From assembly GCF_001425685.1 (NCBI RefSeq), contig NZ_LMCY01000028.1:161899-225898 (forward strand): a stretch of DNA of 64,000 nucleotides. The letters are read 5' to 3'. The position numbers and the translations under genes are program-made. This DNA comes from Massilia sp. Root335 (GTDB taxonomy: Bacteria; Pseudomonadota; Gammaproteobacteria; Burkholderiales; Burkholderiaceae_D). The notes beneath the pieces were generated by a model. It was given only the letters and a program-made list of their open reading frames with translations. It ran no database searches and was not told where the DNA came from. Shown here piece after piece: positions 44,643 to 54,355 of this stretch (its first letter is position 1; each line of letters opens with the position of its first letter).

Positions 44643-46745
44643 ATGGCTGCAGAGTCCCCGCGCGCGGATGCGAGCGCATGGTGCCGGCCCCTGTTCGAAG
44701 GGACCCAGTTGTCGATGCTGGTCTGCGACCCGGTGTCGCAGGAAATCCTCGACGTCAACGACGCCATCCTCGACCTGCTCGGCTACACGCGCGGCCAGCT
44801 GCTGGCCCTGCGCCTGCCCGACCTGTACGCGCGCGGCGGACAGGAACCCGACGACCTCGGTCCCTCGACGTGCCATCTGCATTCGCACGCGCGTCGCATC
44901 GCCGGCGCCGATGGCGAAAACCATCATGCGATCCTGCAGCGCTGCGCCATCGAATACGGCGGGCGCGACGCCGTGCTGGTCGTGCTGCAGGACGTCACGC
45001 GCCACGTCGAGGCGGAGGGCGAACTGCGCGCGACCCAGAAGGAGCTGCACCGCGCCCAGGCGCTCGCCATGATCGGCAACTGGATCTGGGACGCGGCCAG
45101 CGATTCGCACGTGACGTCGTCGCCGGAAGGCTACCGCATCCTCGGCTTCAGGCCGGAGGACGCGCCCGTGTCGACGGCGGAGATCTATGCGCGCATCCAC
45201 CCGGACGACCGCGCGCTGGCCGAGCGGGCGCGCGAACGGGCGCTGCACGATCCGGACTACAAGTACGACATCGAATTCCGCCTCGTCCGGCCGGACGGCG
45301 AGGTCCGCTGGCTGCATTCGGTCGCCGAGGTGAAGTACGACGCGGTGGGGCGCGCCGTCAAGATGCTGGGCCTCGTGCAGGACGTCACGGAGCGCCGCCG
45401 CGCCGAGGACAACGTGCGGCGCCTGGCCTATTACGACACGGTGACGGCCCTGCCCAACATGAACCTGTTCGAGCGCGAGGTCGAGGACCGGCTGGCCCAG
45501 TTGCGCCGCGGCGCCGGACGGGGGCGGAGCCCGGCGCGGCTGGCCTGCCTGATCGTCGACCTCGTGCGCTTCCGCGACGTCAACTACGCGCTCACGCACA
45601 TGTACGGCGACGTGCTGCTGGCGCTCGTGGCGGACCGGCTGGCTGCCGTCGTCGGCCAGGCCGGCGTCGTGGCGCGCTGCGATTCGCGCTTCCCGATCGT
45701 GCTCGACGGCGCCGACGAGGACGAGGCGCGGCGCTGGGCGCAGCACCTGCTGCGCGCGCTCGAGGCGCCGTTCGCCGTCGCCGGCATCTCGTACGAGATC
45801 GGCGCGCGCATCGGCATCGCGCTCGCGCCGCTGCAGGGGCTGGACTACCACACGCTGCTGCGCAAGGCGGACATCGCGCTGTACCAGGCCGCCGGCATGG
45901 CGCGCAACGTGGCCGTGTACGTGGCCGAGGACGACCCGCACACGCCCGACCGCCTGTCCCTGATCGGCGACTTCCGCGCCGCCATCGAGTCCGGCCAGAT
46001 CCAGCTGTTCTGCCAGCCCAAGGTGACGATGGCATCGCGCGACATCGTCGGCGCCGAAGCCCTCGTGCGCTGGGTCCATCCGGACAAGGGCTGCATCGGG
46101 CCGGAGACCTTCATGCCGCTGATCGAGGCGACGGACCTGATCCACGTGCTCACCCGGCACATGCTGGAGTCCAGCATCGCCCAGTGCGAGGCATGGCGCG
46201 CGCAGGGCGTGCGCCTGCCGATCGCCGTCAACCTGTCCGCGCGCGACATCGCGGCGCTGTCGCTGTCCGAACACCTGCGCGAGCTGCTCGAGCGGCACGG
46301 CTCGTGCGCGGGCCTGATCGGGCTGGAGATGACGGAGAGCAGCCTGATGCAGAATCCGGCCGAGAGCATCGCCGAACTGGAACGCCTGTCCGGCATGGGC
46401 TTCCGCCTGTACGTCGACGACTTCGGCACGGGCTACTCGTCGCTGAGCTACCTGAGCCGCCTGCCCGTGGACGTCATCAAGATCGACCACGGCTTCACGA
46501 TGCAGATGATCGAGGACGGGCGCGCCGCGTCCATCGTCAAGTCGACCGTGCACCTGGCGCACGACCTCGGGATGGGCGTCGTGGCCGAGGGCGTCAGCAA
46601 CGCGCGCATCTGGGATGCGCTGCTTACGCTGGGCTGCGACGAGGCGCAGGGCTTCTACGTGGCCGCGCCGATGCCGGCCGGCGAGCTGCTCGACTGGGCG
46701 CGCGCGTCGCCTTACCGCCTGCAGGGCGAACACGCGTGCGCGTGA
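44643..46745 (+). CDS. PAS-PAS-GGDEF(degenerate)-EAL phosphodiesterase
   Basis: A 700-residue cytoplasmic signalling protein. PAS domains lie at about residues 20-130 and 150-260. A GGDEF domain (about 265-430) has C-D-S-R-F where the active motif should be, so it is not a cyclase and may only bind GTP. The C-terminal EAL domain (about 450-690) keeps E-A-L-V-R-W, the N of N-L-S-A-R-D, E-M-T-E-S, D-D-F-G-T-G-Y and V-I-K-I-D, so hydrolysis of cyclic di-GMP is expected. The ATG follows GGAAAGGGAAAG. Two inverted repeats lie upstream. It may oppose the diguanylate cyclase at 10978. Confidence 0.88.
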   Translation: MAAESPRADASAWCRPLFEGTQLSMLVCDPVSQEILDVNDAILDLLGYTRGQLLALRLPDLYARGGQEPDDLGPSTCHLHSHARRIAGADGENHHAILQRCAIEYGGRDAVLVVLQDVTRHVEAEGELRATQKELHRAQALAMIGNWIWDAASDSHVTSSPEGYRILGFRPEDAPVSTAEIYARIHPDDRALAERARERALHDPDYKYDIEFRLVRPDGEVRWLHSVAEVKYDAVGRAVKMLGLVQDVTERRRAEDNVRRLAYYDTVTALPNMNLFEREVEDRLAQLRRGAGRGRSPARLACLIVDLVRFRDVNYALTHMYGDVLLALVADRLAAVVGQAGVVARCDSRFPIVLDGADEDEARRWAQHLLRALEAPFAVAGISYEIGARIGIALAPLQGLDYHTLLRKADIALYQAAGMARNVAVYVAEDDPHTPDRLSLIGDFRAAIESGQIQLFCQPKVTMASRDIVGAEALVRWVHPDKGCIGPETFMPLIEATDLIHVLTRHMLESSIAQCEAWRAQGVRLPIAVNLSARDIAALSLSEHLRELLERHGSCAGLIGLEMTESSLMQNPAESIAELERLSGMGFRLYVDDFGTGYSSLSYLSRLPVDVIKIDHGFTMQMIEDGRAASIVKSTVHLAHDLGMGVVAEGVSNARIWDALLTLGCDEAQGFYVAAPMPAGELLDWARASPYRLQGEHACA

Positions 46746-46863
46746 GCGCGTGTCCGGCCGGCTGGCGAACACCTGATCAGGCAACGGATTCGCCGAACCC
46801 GCCATCCGGCGATCCGATCAGCGATTGCCGCCACTAAGCTTGATGCAGCCGTTTTCACCCGTC

Positions 46864-48165
46864 ATGAATACATCCCGATTTTTCGCCGCGATTATTTTGT
46901 GCTGGTTTCCATTATACGGGCTCGCCTTCGATCCGACCTCAGCCGAATGTTCAGGAAGATACAAAGGTGGGAAGCGCCCAACGGCGCAAGAGATGTCGCG
47001 GATACTGGCCAAACATCTGACTTGGATCAACGATCCAGCACAGGCGCTGACCGACAAGTACATGACTCAAATATTCAGTCCCAAAAACATAAATATCATC
47101 GAGGACATGAATCTTTGTGAAGCGGATCTGTCGGACCTGGATCTCGGCGGGGTTCGACTTGATGGCGCCAATTTGACCCGGGCAAAACTTCGAGGCACGG
47201 ATTTGACCGGGTCGATTTTAAATGGAGCCATTTTAAATGGCGCTTTTTTATTTCGGGCGAAGCTGGCGATGACACAATTTGTATCGGCGGATCTGATCGG
47301 TGCGGCTATCATGAATTCGGACGTGACGGATGCAAATTTTCAGGGCGCCAATCTGGACGGGGCATATTTTGATTTCGCCCCCGGTTCTGTTCCCAATATT
47401 CCTCAAATCGCGACTGCCAGCGGATTGGCCGGATTGAAGTTCAGAGAATCTCCGCACTCGTTGGTCGACTTGCGGGATGGCTTCAAGAAAGCGGGCAACC
47501 GGGACGCTGAACGCGAATTGACTTATGCCATTCGAAGGGGCGAGACAGAGCGGGCAAACATAATCGAGAGGTTATTCAATATCATTCTTTTCGACGCGAC
47601 ATCAAAATACGGCATGTATCCGGGGCGGCCCGTCACGTTACTGTTCGTCGGAATTGCATTGTTCACGCTTCCTTATGCGGCAGCACTAAGAATAAGAAAA
47701 TACAGGCGCTCCAGAATCGGACGAAAAAAAATGGGGCGCTGTTTCAGGAGATTGCTGATATACCTGACCAGACGGCGAAGACGCGGAGGAATATGGAAGA
47801 TCTGGGACGCCGATCGGCTATTGGACCGCGCTCAGCCTGGCTCAGGGACTGCGGCGCGCGTACAACGTCGCGCGCGACGTCCCGCGAAATCCGGTATGGC
47901 ACCAAAACCGCTCGACGAAAAGTCCCGCTTGTTCCTGACCGGATTCAAGGCGCTCCGCTACGGTTTTTATTTCAGCATTTTGTCCGCATTTCACTTCGGT
48001 TGGCGCGATATCAATGTCGGAAGCTGGATAGTTCGAATTCAACCCAGCGAATTCACTCTAAAGGCGTCCGACTGGGTGAGAACGTTATCAGGCATACAAT
48101 CGTTAATTAGCGTTTATTTATTGGCGCTATGGGCACTAACCTATTTTGGCCGACCATTTGAATAA
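46864..48165 (+). CDS. pentapeptide-repeat protein with C-terminal two-helix membrane module
   Basis: A 433-residue protein of distinctly low GC content. A signal-like hydrophobic N-terminus precedes a pentapeptide-repeat helix at about residues 85-165 (A-x-L-x-G pattern). A membrane segment follows at about 265-285, then a very basic loop, then a pair of hydrophobic segments (about 360-430) ending L-L-A-L-W-A-L-T-Y-F-G-R-P-F. The last region resembles two-helix ion-channel-like ends of other pentapeptide proteins but lacks a T-V-G-Y-G selectivity filter. The role is unknown. Composition suggests horizontal acquisition. In-frame ATGs at 46825 and 46843 are alternative starts. Confidence 0.72.
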   Translation: MNTSRFFAAIILCWFPLYGLAFDPTSAECSGRYKGGKRPTAQEMSRILAKHLTWINDPAQALTDKYMTQIFSPKNINIIEDMNLCEADLSDLDLGGVRLDGANLTRAKLRGTDLTGSILNGAILNGAFLFRAKLAMTQFVSADLIGAAIMNSDVTDANFQGANLDGAYFDFAPGSVPNIPQIATASGLAGLKFRESPHSLVDLRDGFKKAGNRDAERELTYAIRRGETERANIIERLFNIILFDATSKYGMYPGRPVTLLFVGIALFTLPYAAALRIRKYRRSRIGRKKMGRCFRRLLIYLTRRRRRGGIWKIWDADRLLDRAQPGSGTAARVQRRARRPAKSGMAPKPLDEKSRLFLTGFKALRYGFYFSILSAFHFGWRDINVGSWIVRIQPSEFTLKASDWVRTLSGIQSLISVYLLALWALTYFGRPFE

Positions 48166-48363
48166 ACGATATGAAATACACATGTTTCTGGTCTCATGCT
48201 GTGCGCTCAGGCGATCGATCCCGGCCGGACTGGCGTCTGCACCTCTAGGTTCGCGCCCGCCACGACGGGCTCCGATGGGGTAGCATGTCCCGGTCGTTGC
48301 CGGATGGGCAAGCGACGGCGGGGCGCCGGCTGGCGGCGCGGTGGCGGACGACAAGGAGAGAGC

Positions 48364-48963
48364 ATGGCCAAGGTACTGGTGCTGTATTACTCGACGTATG
48401 GACACATCGAACAGATGGCGCACGCGCTGGCGGAAGGCGCCCGCGCGGCGGGGGCGGCCGTCGACGTCAAACGGGTGGCGGAGACGGTGCCCGACGACGT
48501 CGCCCGCAACGGCCACTTCAAGCTGGATCAACCCGCGCCCGTCGCGACGGTGGACGAGCTGCCCGGCTACGACGCCATCGTGATCGGCGCGCCCACGCGC
48601 TACGGCCGCATGCCGTCGCAGATGGCGGCGTTCCTCGACCAGACGGGCGGGCTGTGGGCGAAGGGCGCGTTGAACGGCAAGGTCGGCGCCGCGTTCACGT
48701 CGACGGCGACCCAGCACGGCGGCCAGGAGACGACCCTGTTCTCGATCGTGACCAACCTGCTGCACTTCGGGATGGTGGTCGTGGGCCTGCCGTACAGCTT
48801 CGCGGGCCAGATGACGCTGGACGAGGTCACGGGCTGCAGCCCCTACGGCGCCAGCACGATCGCGGGCGGCCAGGGCCAGCGCCAGCCCAGCAAGAATGAA
48901 CTGGACGGCGCGCGCTTCCAGGGCGACCTCGTTGCGAAGACGGCGATCAAGCTGTTCGGCTAG
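48364..48963 (+). CDS. wrbA: NAD(P)H:quinone oxidoreductase WrbA
   Basis: A 199-residue flavodoxin-like enzyme. The FMN phosphate loop Y-S-T-Y-G-H-I lies near residues 9-15, and G-A-P-T-R-Y-G-R-M with F-L-D-Q-T-G-G-L-W near 78-100 is the WrbA signature. WrbA tetramers reduce quinones by two electrons and limit oxidative stress. The AAGGAG ribosome-binding site is clear. This is the second quinone reductase in the window, after the one at 27124. Confidence 0.93.
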   Translation: MAKVLVLYYSTYGHIEQMAHALAEGARAAGAAVDVKRVAETVPDDVARNGHFKLDQPAPVATVDELPGYDAIVIGAPTRYGRMPSQMAAFLDQTGGLWAKGALNGKVGAAFTSTATQHGGQETTLFSIVTNLLHFGMVVVGLPYSFAGQMTLDEVTGCSPYGASTIAGGQGQRQPSKNELDGARFQGDLVAKTAIKLFG

Positions 48964-49256
48964 ACCTCAAGCTGGATCTAGTAGAAAAGGTACCGCTCTA
49001 CGCCTAATATACATTTGCCTTTAAAACGAGCGCAAACTGCTAACGAAATTAATTGACGACGTTTCCGAAAAGCGCTGTTACGGCATGTTAAGCAAACCAC
49101 CTTTTATACGAGGACAACTTTGTATGGCTAAGTAGCTACGCCGAGCGGCAATAGTGTACGCGATAACGTATCAGTCCGCTTTGATGCGACACATTCCTGC
49201 GCCGGCGGCTTAGGCAAATATGTGTAGATGTAGTTAAAGAATTAAGTTCGCAACTC
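48964..49256. other. AT-rich intergenic boundary of island
   Basis: The 293 bases between wrbA and the DGQHR gene change from high to low GC within about 50 bases of the wrbA stop. I see no gene, tRNA or clear direct repeat. It is likely the left junction of the methyltransferase/DGQHR island. Confidence 0.45.
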
Positions 49257-51005
49257 TCAATAGTGGTTCTCATAGAAGGCAGTCCCTAGTCTTTGCCATT
49301 GACTGGACTTGAATTGCGCAAAATCGAATGAGGTAACTGATTGGAGTTTCTTATCGTGCGCGGCACGTGACAATTCGTGCCCGTTCTCGATAATTTTTCT
49401 AAGGCACACTATTAAGCCGTTTAGAGCAGTGGGTGATAGTAAAGGCGAGCGGGTCTTTTCATCCAAATCCCAGCCGGCTGAGCCATACTTCAATTTAACG
49501 GCAAGAATAAAATCGTTCAGCGCCGACGTGCAAAACTGAACATACTCCTCAATAAGATCCTGCCGCGAATGTGCTTGCTTATCTTTCAGCTTAAGTTTTT
49601 CTGCGTTGTTCCAGCGCGAAAAAAAACTGTCGTTGCCGTCGAGTTTCACAATCGGACGCAGGCCGTACGCTACAATTGATGAGGTCTTGATTTTGTTCGG
49701 CGAATCAAAATAATTTGTCTGCAACATCCCTCGCAAAGGACCATGTTTTGATAGCTCTTGAATCACACGTTTGGATATCGCAATGCCTGATGCAGGACGT
49801 ATAATGACCTCAATATCGTGTTTTAGGGACGAGCGCGCGCGGGCTTGGTTGTCATTGATCTCTAAGAATAATTTCGCTTCGAAGCTCCGTCGGTTCGCTT
49901 CGGTATAACCCGACGGATAAACAATTCCCGTTACCATGAGATTTTGCTTCTTACGCAAAACTTTAATTTGATCCTCGTATTTGTCGCTACCCTCATGGTA
50001 GCAAAAAACGCGATGTTGCCCATCCACGAGTCCAATTGTATCGAATCCGTCGGGTATTTGAACTTTAACTTCTTTGACTCGTGTGAGTTCTTGAGGCTTT
50101 ATATTGGTTCCGTTAGTGCCGACTTCATTAAGCACAGTGTCTGAGGGCAATGTTACGATAATGTTGTTAACAAAAACCCGTTTTTCTTCCACCAAATATC
50201 GGCGCATTTGACGAATTTTTTTAGCCAACAGAATCCGTTGATATAGATGCGCGCCGTCTCGCCATCCATCTCGTCTAAGTACATATGCGCGGTTGATCAA
50301 TCTCTCTGGATCTGCGTAAAATGAGACGATTTTAAAATTTTTTGGATAACTGCTGTTTCCGTCTGGTAGCAAAAATCCCTCATATGTCAGTGGGGATGTG
50401 CTGTTCGTTATCGAGGCTTCGCCAACCTGATTGAAATCCAATTTCAAATATTTAAAAAATTCGATACGCGCGGAACGCTCGACAGTCCGAACGAGTGCCT
50501 GGAAATACTTGGCGACAGCGCCGTAGCTAAATGTGACCTCGGGAAGTAACTGAATGAGTTCATCGGAAGGATCAGATTTGCTAGCATAAATTATGCGCGA
50601 AACGTACGCGGCATCTGGATAAATGGGATTTAACGCGGCCGCAAATCCGTTGAATTTTTGTTTCGCGAAATCGAGAAATGCCGGCAAATCGTCGTTGATT
50701 AAATCGTAAAGAGGTTTTTTCTTAAGAAGATGTGCGGAGCTGGATTTTCCGACAGTAAATTCGACAATTAGAATGACGTTTTCGTAAATGAATAGGCCAT
50801 CAATTTCTCCGGTTCTTCCCTTGAAATTGAACTCTTTTCCATCGCAATGTATCGAACTAAAGCCCAAGCCTTTAAACAAGCTTGTATAGGATCGAGCGTG
50901 AAAACGTTTCTCTTTTGCGTGAATTTGCTCGGCTGTCAGGGGTGCCTTCTGCTTTGTCGCGATTTTCCGAATAATACGTTTCTTTTTAATTGGCTTCGAT
51001 TCCAT
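49257..51005 (-). CDS. DGQHR-domain protein with N-terminal nuclease-like domain
   Basis: A 582-residue, Lys-rich, low-GC protein. Residues about 30-110 resemble a PD-(D/E)XK nuclease core: G-E-I-D-G-L (D69) followed by V-E-F-T-V-G-K (E82, K87), although the usual E-x-K reads E-F-T. The DGQHR motif is at about 328-332, with F-L-E-I-N-D-N-Q about 50 residues later, as in DndB/DpdB-type ParB-like proteins tied to DNA modification. It starts 20 bases after the stop of a DNA methyltransferase gene, so they form an operon. It could be the restriction or effector partner of that methyltransferase. The nuclease assignment is tentative. Confidence 0.75.
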   Translation of the reverse strand: MESKPIKKKRIIRKIATKQKAPLTAEQIHAKEKRFHARSYTSLFKGLGFSSIHCDGKEFNFKGRTGEIDGLFIYENVILIVEFTVGKSSSAHLLKKKPLYDLINDDLPAFLDFAKQKFNGFAAALNPIYPDAAYVSRIIYASKSDPSDELIQLLPEVTFSYGAVAKYFQALVRTVERSARIEFFKYLKLDFNQVGEASITNSTSPLTYEGFLLPDGNSSYPKNFKIVSFYADPERLINRAYVLRRDGWRDGAHLYQRILLAKKIRQMRRYLVEEKRVFVNNIIVTLPSDTVLNEVGTNGTNIKPQELTRVKEVKVQIPDGFDTIGLVDGQHRVFCYHEGSDKYEDQIKVLRKKQNLMVTGIVYPSGYTEANRRSFEAKLFLEINDNQARARSSLKHDIEVIIRPASGIAISKRVIQELSKHGPLRGMLQTNYFDSPNKIKTSSIVAYGLRPIVKLDGNDSFFSRWNNAEKLKLKDKQAHSRQDLIEEYVQFCTSALNDFILAVKLKYGSAGWDLDEKTRSPLLSPTALNGLIVCLRKIIENGHELSRAAHDKKLQSVTSFDFAQFKSSQWQRLGTAFYENHY

Positions 51006-51025
51006 TTAAGCTTGTTCCGTTAATA

Positions 51026-51940
51026 TTATTCAGTCAAAGGAGCAGCGAAATGTGCGGGGCGCTTGGCCACCGCTTCGCCCGCGGTGGGTACGTACACCGG
51101 AACATCTGGACGAAGTTTAACGCTTCCTGCAACAGCTTCTTTTAGTCTTGTCTCGGCTATCTCGGCATATTTCGGATTTAGCTCAGCACCAATGTAGCGG
51201 CGATTTTCTACGAGCGCAGCAACCCCTGAAGATGCTACGCCCGAAAATGGGTCAAAAATAAGATCTCCGGGGGTCGTTAGTGCTTTTATCATTCGTTGTG
51301 CAAGTCCCACCGGGAACTGGCACGGGTGATCGAGTTTCTCGACATGATTAGATTTAACATTTGGAATATCCCAAACGTCCGACGGATTTTTACCCTTTGG
51401 ATTTCCGCTATATTCACCTTTTCTAGGGCCGCGGTTCGCTCGTTTTCCAGGGTATTTTTGTGGAATCCTCACATCGTCAAGATTAAACGAAAACTTGTCG
51501 CCCTTTGAGAACCAAAGAATTGTTTCATGTCTACCACTAAATCTATTGGCGCAGTGAAGCCCATGACCAAATGTCCAGATTATTCGGTTGCGCAAAACTA
51601 ATTCAGGGAATTTTCTAAACGCTTCATAGACTAAAAAGTCCAGCGGAGTAACTATTCCGTCTTTAACGTGGTATCCAACCTGCCAACAGATGCTGCCGCC
51701 GTCTTTTGTGATGCGAACGAGTTCTGGCACGAGAGCCTCGTGCGCGGCCACAAAATCGTCAAGTGTGTTTCCCGATTCGTACTCTTTATCCATAGCGTAT
51801 GGAGGGGACGTAATCGTCAATGCGACAGAAGAGGACGGAATCTTTTTGATGAGATCCACGCAGTCACCGACAAACAAGGTCGACGTGGCCGACGTAGCAT
51901 CTGCCCGGCGAGCTGCTGCCGCGGCGGATTTGTATAGCAT
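51026..51940 (-). CDS. site-specific DNA methyltransferase, TSPPY type
   Basis: A 304-residue beta-class amino-methyltransferase. Catalytic motif IV is T-S-P-P-Y (residues 44-48) and the AdoMet-binding motif I, D-P-F-S-G-V-A-S-S-G, is near 228-237, the order expected of this class. The S-P-P-Y form favours N4-cytosine methylation, although N6-adenine cannot be excluded. The target site cannot be read from sequence. GC content is far below that of the flanking genes. First gene of a two-gene operon with the DGQHR protein. Confidence 0.88.
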   Translation of the reverse strand: MLYKSAAAAARRADATSATSTLFVGDCVDLIKKIPSSSVALTITSPPYAMDKEYESGNTLDDFVAAHEALVPELVRITKDGGSICWQVGYHVKDGIVTPLDFLVYEAFRKFPELVLRNRIIWTFGHGLHCANRFSGRHETILWFSKGDKFSFNLDDVRIPQKYPGKRANRGPRKGEYSGNPKGKNPSDVWDIPNVKSNHVEKLDHPCQFPVGLAQRMIKALTTPGDLIFDPFSGVASSGVAALVENRRYIGAELNPKYAEIAETRLKEAVAGSVKLRPDVPVYVPTAGEAVAKRPAHFAAPLTE

Positions 51941-52247
51941 AATGGCAATTCCCTGATGAATGTTCGTTTATTATAGAGAATTTATCATTCGCGCAACATC
52001 AATTTTTGCCTCTGGGCATCGCTGTCACGTGGTGTCAGCGCGACTGCTCTCGTATTCGCCCAGGTCTTCGGTGCGAAATGCCGGGTCAGCGTTACCCAGC
52101 GTTGTGGCTATATCGCGGTCAATGAGCAGTACAACAGCGAGCTACAATTGAAAATTTAGTTGGATTTGCGCCGCTAATTGTAGTTCCGCGCGTCCTGCCC
52201 AGTTAGCCGACGTGTTTACGGATATTGATCGTTGCGGCACGCGGGTG
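51941..52247. other. AT-rich region upstream of methyltransferase gene
   Basis: The 307 bases between the methyltransferase and the permease gene hold the methyltransferase promoter region (an AT-rich stretch at about 51960-52005) and the right boundary of the low-GC island. A minus-strand frame at about 52025-52140 ends with a stop and could be the tail of a lost gene, but nothing is recognisable. Confidence 0.4.
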
Positions 52248-54209
52248 CTAGACCTTCATCGGCAGGATGATCATCTGCAGGCCGTCGAAATGCAGGCGGC
52301 GCTGGATGGTGAGGGCCGCCTGGTTGTGCAGCAGCCGCGTGAACAGGTTATCGCGCTGGAACACCAGGCGGCTCGTGAAGAACACGGCGTGCGGGAATTC
52401 GCCGGCGAGGTCGCGGCACATGTCCGTCAGGGTCGCGACGGCATCCGTGCCGAACCCGAGGCGCGACGTGGCGGGAATGCCGTGGCTGCGGCAGAAGCCC
52501 ACGAAATCGTCCAGCGTGGCGTGCGCCTTCGTCTTGAGGATGTCGATCGCGCCGTCGCCCCCGTAGGCATGCGCGTCGACGGTGCGGGCGGACACGAACA
52601 CGACGTTCTTGAAATGGCCGGGAAACATGCGCTGCACCCACAACAGCGCATGCAGGCCGCCGCCGCGCGAGCTGCCGACGATGAACACGGCCGTCGGCGC
52701 GTCCGGTTGCGGCGCCGGCGTGTCCGTGCACTGGCCCGGCGGCTGGGCGGCGAACACGCGGTCGACGTCGTCGAGGCGCTTGCGCGTGTCCGCATAGTGG
52801 GCGCGCACCGCGAGGCACAGGGCGACGACGAGACCGGTCAGCAGGATCGTGACCCAGCCGCCTTCCATGAATTTTTCGACGATGGTCACGACGAGGATGC
52901 TCGCGGTGACGGCAAGGCCGCACAGCGACAGCAGCAGGCGGCGCAGCCAGCCGGCGTCGCCGCGGTGGCGCAGCCAGTAGCGGCACAGGCCCAGCAGCGA
53001 CATGCTGAACGTGAGGAACACGTTGATGCTGTACAGGACGACGAGCAGGTCCACGCGGCCGCCGCTGGCCAGCAGCACGAGGGCGGCGGCAAGGCCGAGC
53101 AGCAGCACGCCGTTCTGCGTGACGAGGCGGCTGGAGAGATAGCGGAACTGGTGCGGCACCCACGAATCCTGCGCCATGTTCGCCAGCACCGCGGGACCGC
53201 CCAGGAAACCGGTGTTCGCGGCGACCAGCAGCAGGCCCGCTTCGCAGGCGAGCGTCGCGGCCAGCATCACGCCGAGCACCGGGCCATCGAGCCCGGCATG
53301 CTGCAGGATGGCGCGGAAGGCGACCGCGTTCAGCGTCTGGCCGGCCCGCGGCGCCGCATTCCACAGCAGGTACAGGAAGATGATGCCGCCCGCCGTGAAG
53401 GCCAGGCTGCACGCCATGTACAGCATCGTCATGCGGCCCGTGCGCACGCGCGGCTCGGCCAGCGCGTTCACGTTGTTCGACACGGCCTCGATGCCGGTGT
53501 AGGTGCCGCCGCCCAGCGAATACGCTTTCAGCAGCAGGGCGAGCGTGAAGATCCACGAGGTCTGGCCGGCGAGGGCCGTCGTCTCGTGCAGCGTGTCGGG
53601 CAGCAGGGCGGGGATGTGGGCGGCCTGCACGCCGATGCCGTACACGATCAGGAGCGCATGCGTGGCGACGAAGCCGAGGAAGATCGGCAGCAGCACCCGG
53701 ATCGATTCCTTCACGCCGCGCAGGTTCAGCCACAGCAGCAGCACGACGAGGCCGAGCTCCGTGCCCAGCTTCCAGCCCTGGAACGCGAGGGGCAGCAGCG
53801 AGAACAGGGCGTCGACGCCGCTCGCGATCGAGATCGCGACCGTGAGCACGTAGTCGACGACGAGCGCGGCCCCGGAGACGAGGCCGGCGTGCGGTCCGAG
53901 CAGGACGGAGGCGATGCGGTAGCCGCCGCCGCCGGTCGGGAACAGTTCGATCACCTGGTTGTAGGCGAACGCGATGACGAAGACGGTGGCCGCCGTCGCG
54001 AGGGCGAGATACAGGCCGAAATGGGCGTGCCCGCCCAGCGCCTTGAAGGCTTCTTCCGGACCGTAGGCCGACGACGACAGGCCGTCGGCGCCGAGGCCGA
54101 CCCAGGCGAGAAAGGCGGCGAGGGTGAGGGAATGGCGGGTGTCCTGGCGCAGCGGGTCGAGGGGCCGGCCGAGCAGGGCGGTGCGCAGGTTCGAGAGAGT
54201 GGATGCCAT
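52248..54209 (-). CDS. APC-type permease (KUP/KimA-like potassium transporter)
   Basis: A 653-residue inner-membrane protein with about twelve helices, starting with G-A-D-G-L-S-S-S-A-Y-G-P-E-E and F-P-T-G-G-G-G-Y in the early helices. A cytoplasmic C-terminal domain covers about residues 480-653. The pattern matches APC permeases annotated as amino-acid or potassium transporters; the divergent kdpD/kdpE-like pair favours potassium. I chose the ATG at 54207-54209, although the ribosome-binding site is poor and the frame extends 26 residues further. Substrate remains inference. Confidence 0.78.
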   Translation of the reverse strand: MASTLSNLRTALLGRPLDPLRQDTRHSLTLAAFLAWVGLGADGLSSSAYGPEEAFKALGGHAHFGLYLALATAATVFVIAFAYNQVIELFPTGGGGYRIASVLLGPHAGLVSGAALVVDYVLTVAISIASGVDALFSLLPLAFQGWKLGTELGLVVLLLWLNLRGVKESIRVLLPIFLGFVATHALLIVYGIGVQAAHIPALLPDTLHETTALAGQTSWIFTLALLLKAYSLGGGTYTGIEAVSNNVNALAEPRVRTGRMTMLYMACSLAFTAGGIIFLYLLWNAAPRAGQTLNAVAFRAILQHAGLDGPVLGVMLAATLACEAGLLLVAANTGFLGGPAVLANMAQDSWVPHQFRYLSSRLVTQNGVLLLGLAAALVLLASGGRVDLLVVLYSINVFLTFSMSLLGLCRYWLRHRGDAGWLRRLLLSLCGLAVTASILVVTIVEKFMEGGWVTILLTGLVVALCLAVRAHYADTRKRLDDVDRVFAAQPPGQCTDTPAPQPDAPTAVFIVGSSRGGGLHALLWVQRMFPGHFKNVVFVSARTVDAHAYGGDGAIDILKTKAHATLDDFVGFCRSHGIPATSRLGFGTDAVATLTDMCRDLAGEFPHAVFFTSRLVFQRDNLFTRLLHNQAALTIQRRLHFDGLQMIILPMKV

Positions 54210-54355
54210 GGGTGGGTGCGGTTGATGGAACAAGGCTGTCACGATAGGCCGGCGCGCCGAAAATTGTCGTAAAGGGTGGGCGGGCACGTGTAAACATCGC
54301 GTAAACGCGGCCGATTTTTATGCCGCTTTTACGGGCGATCGCTTACCATCCACGC

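Noticed and set aside
49257-51940. A complete Dnd or Dpd DNA-modification system
   Set aside because: Only a DGQHR protein and a methyltransferase are present; dndCDE or dpd partner genes are absent on both sides.
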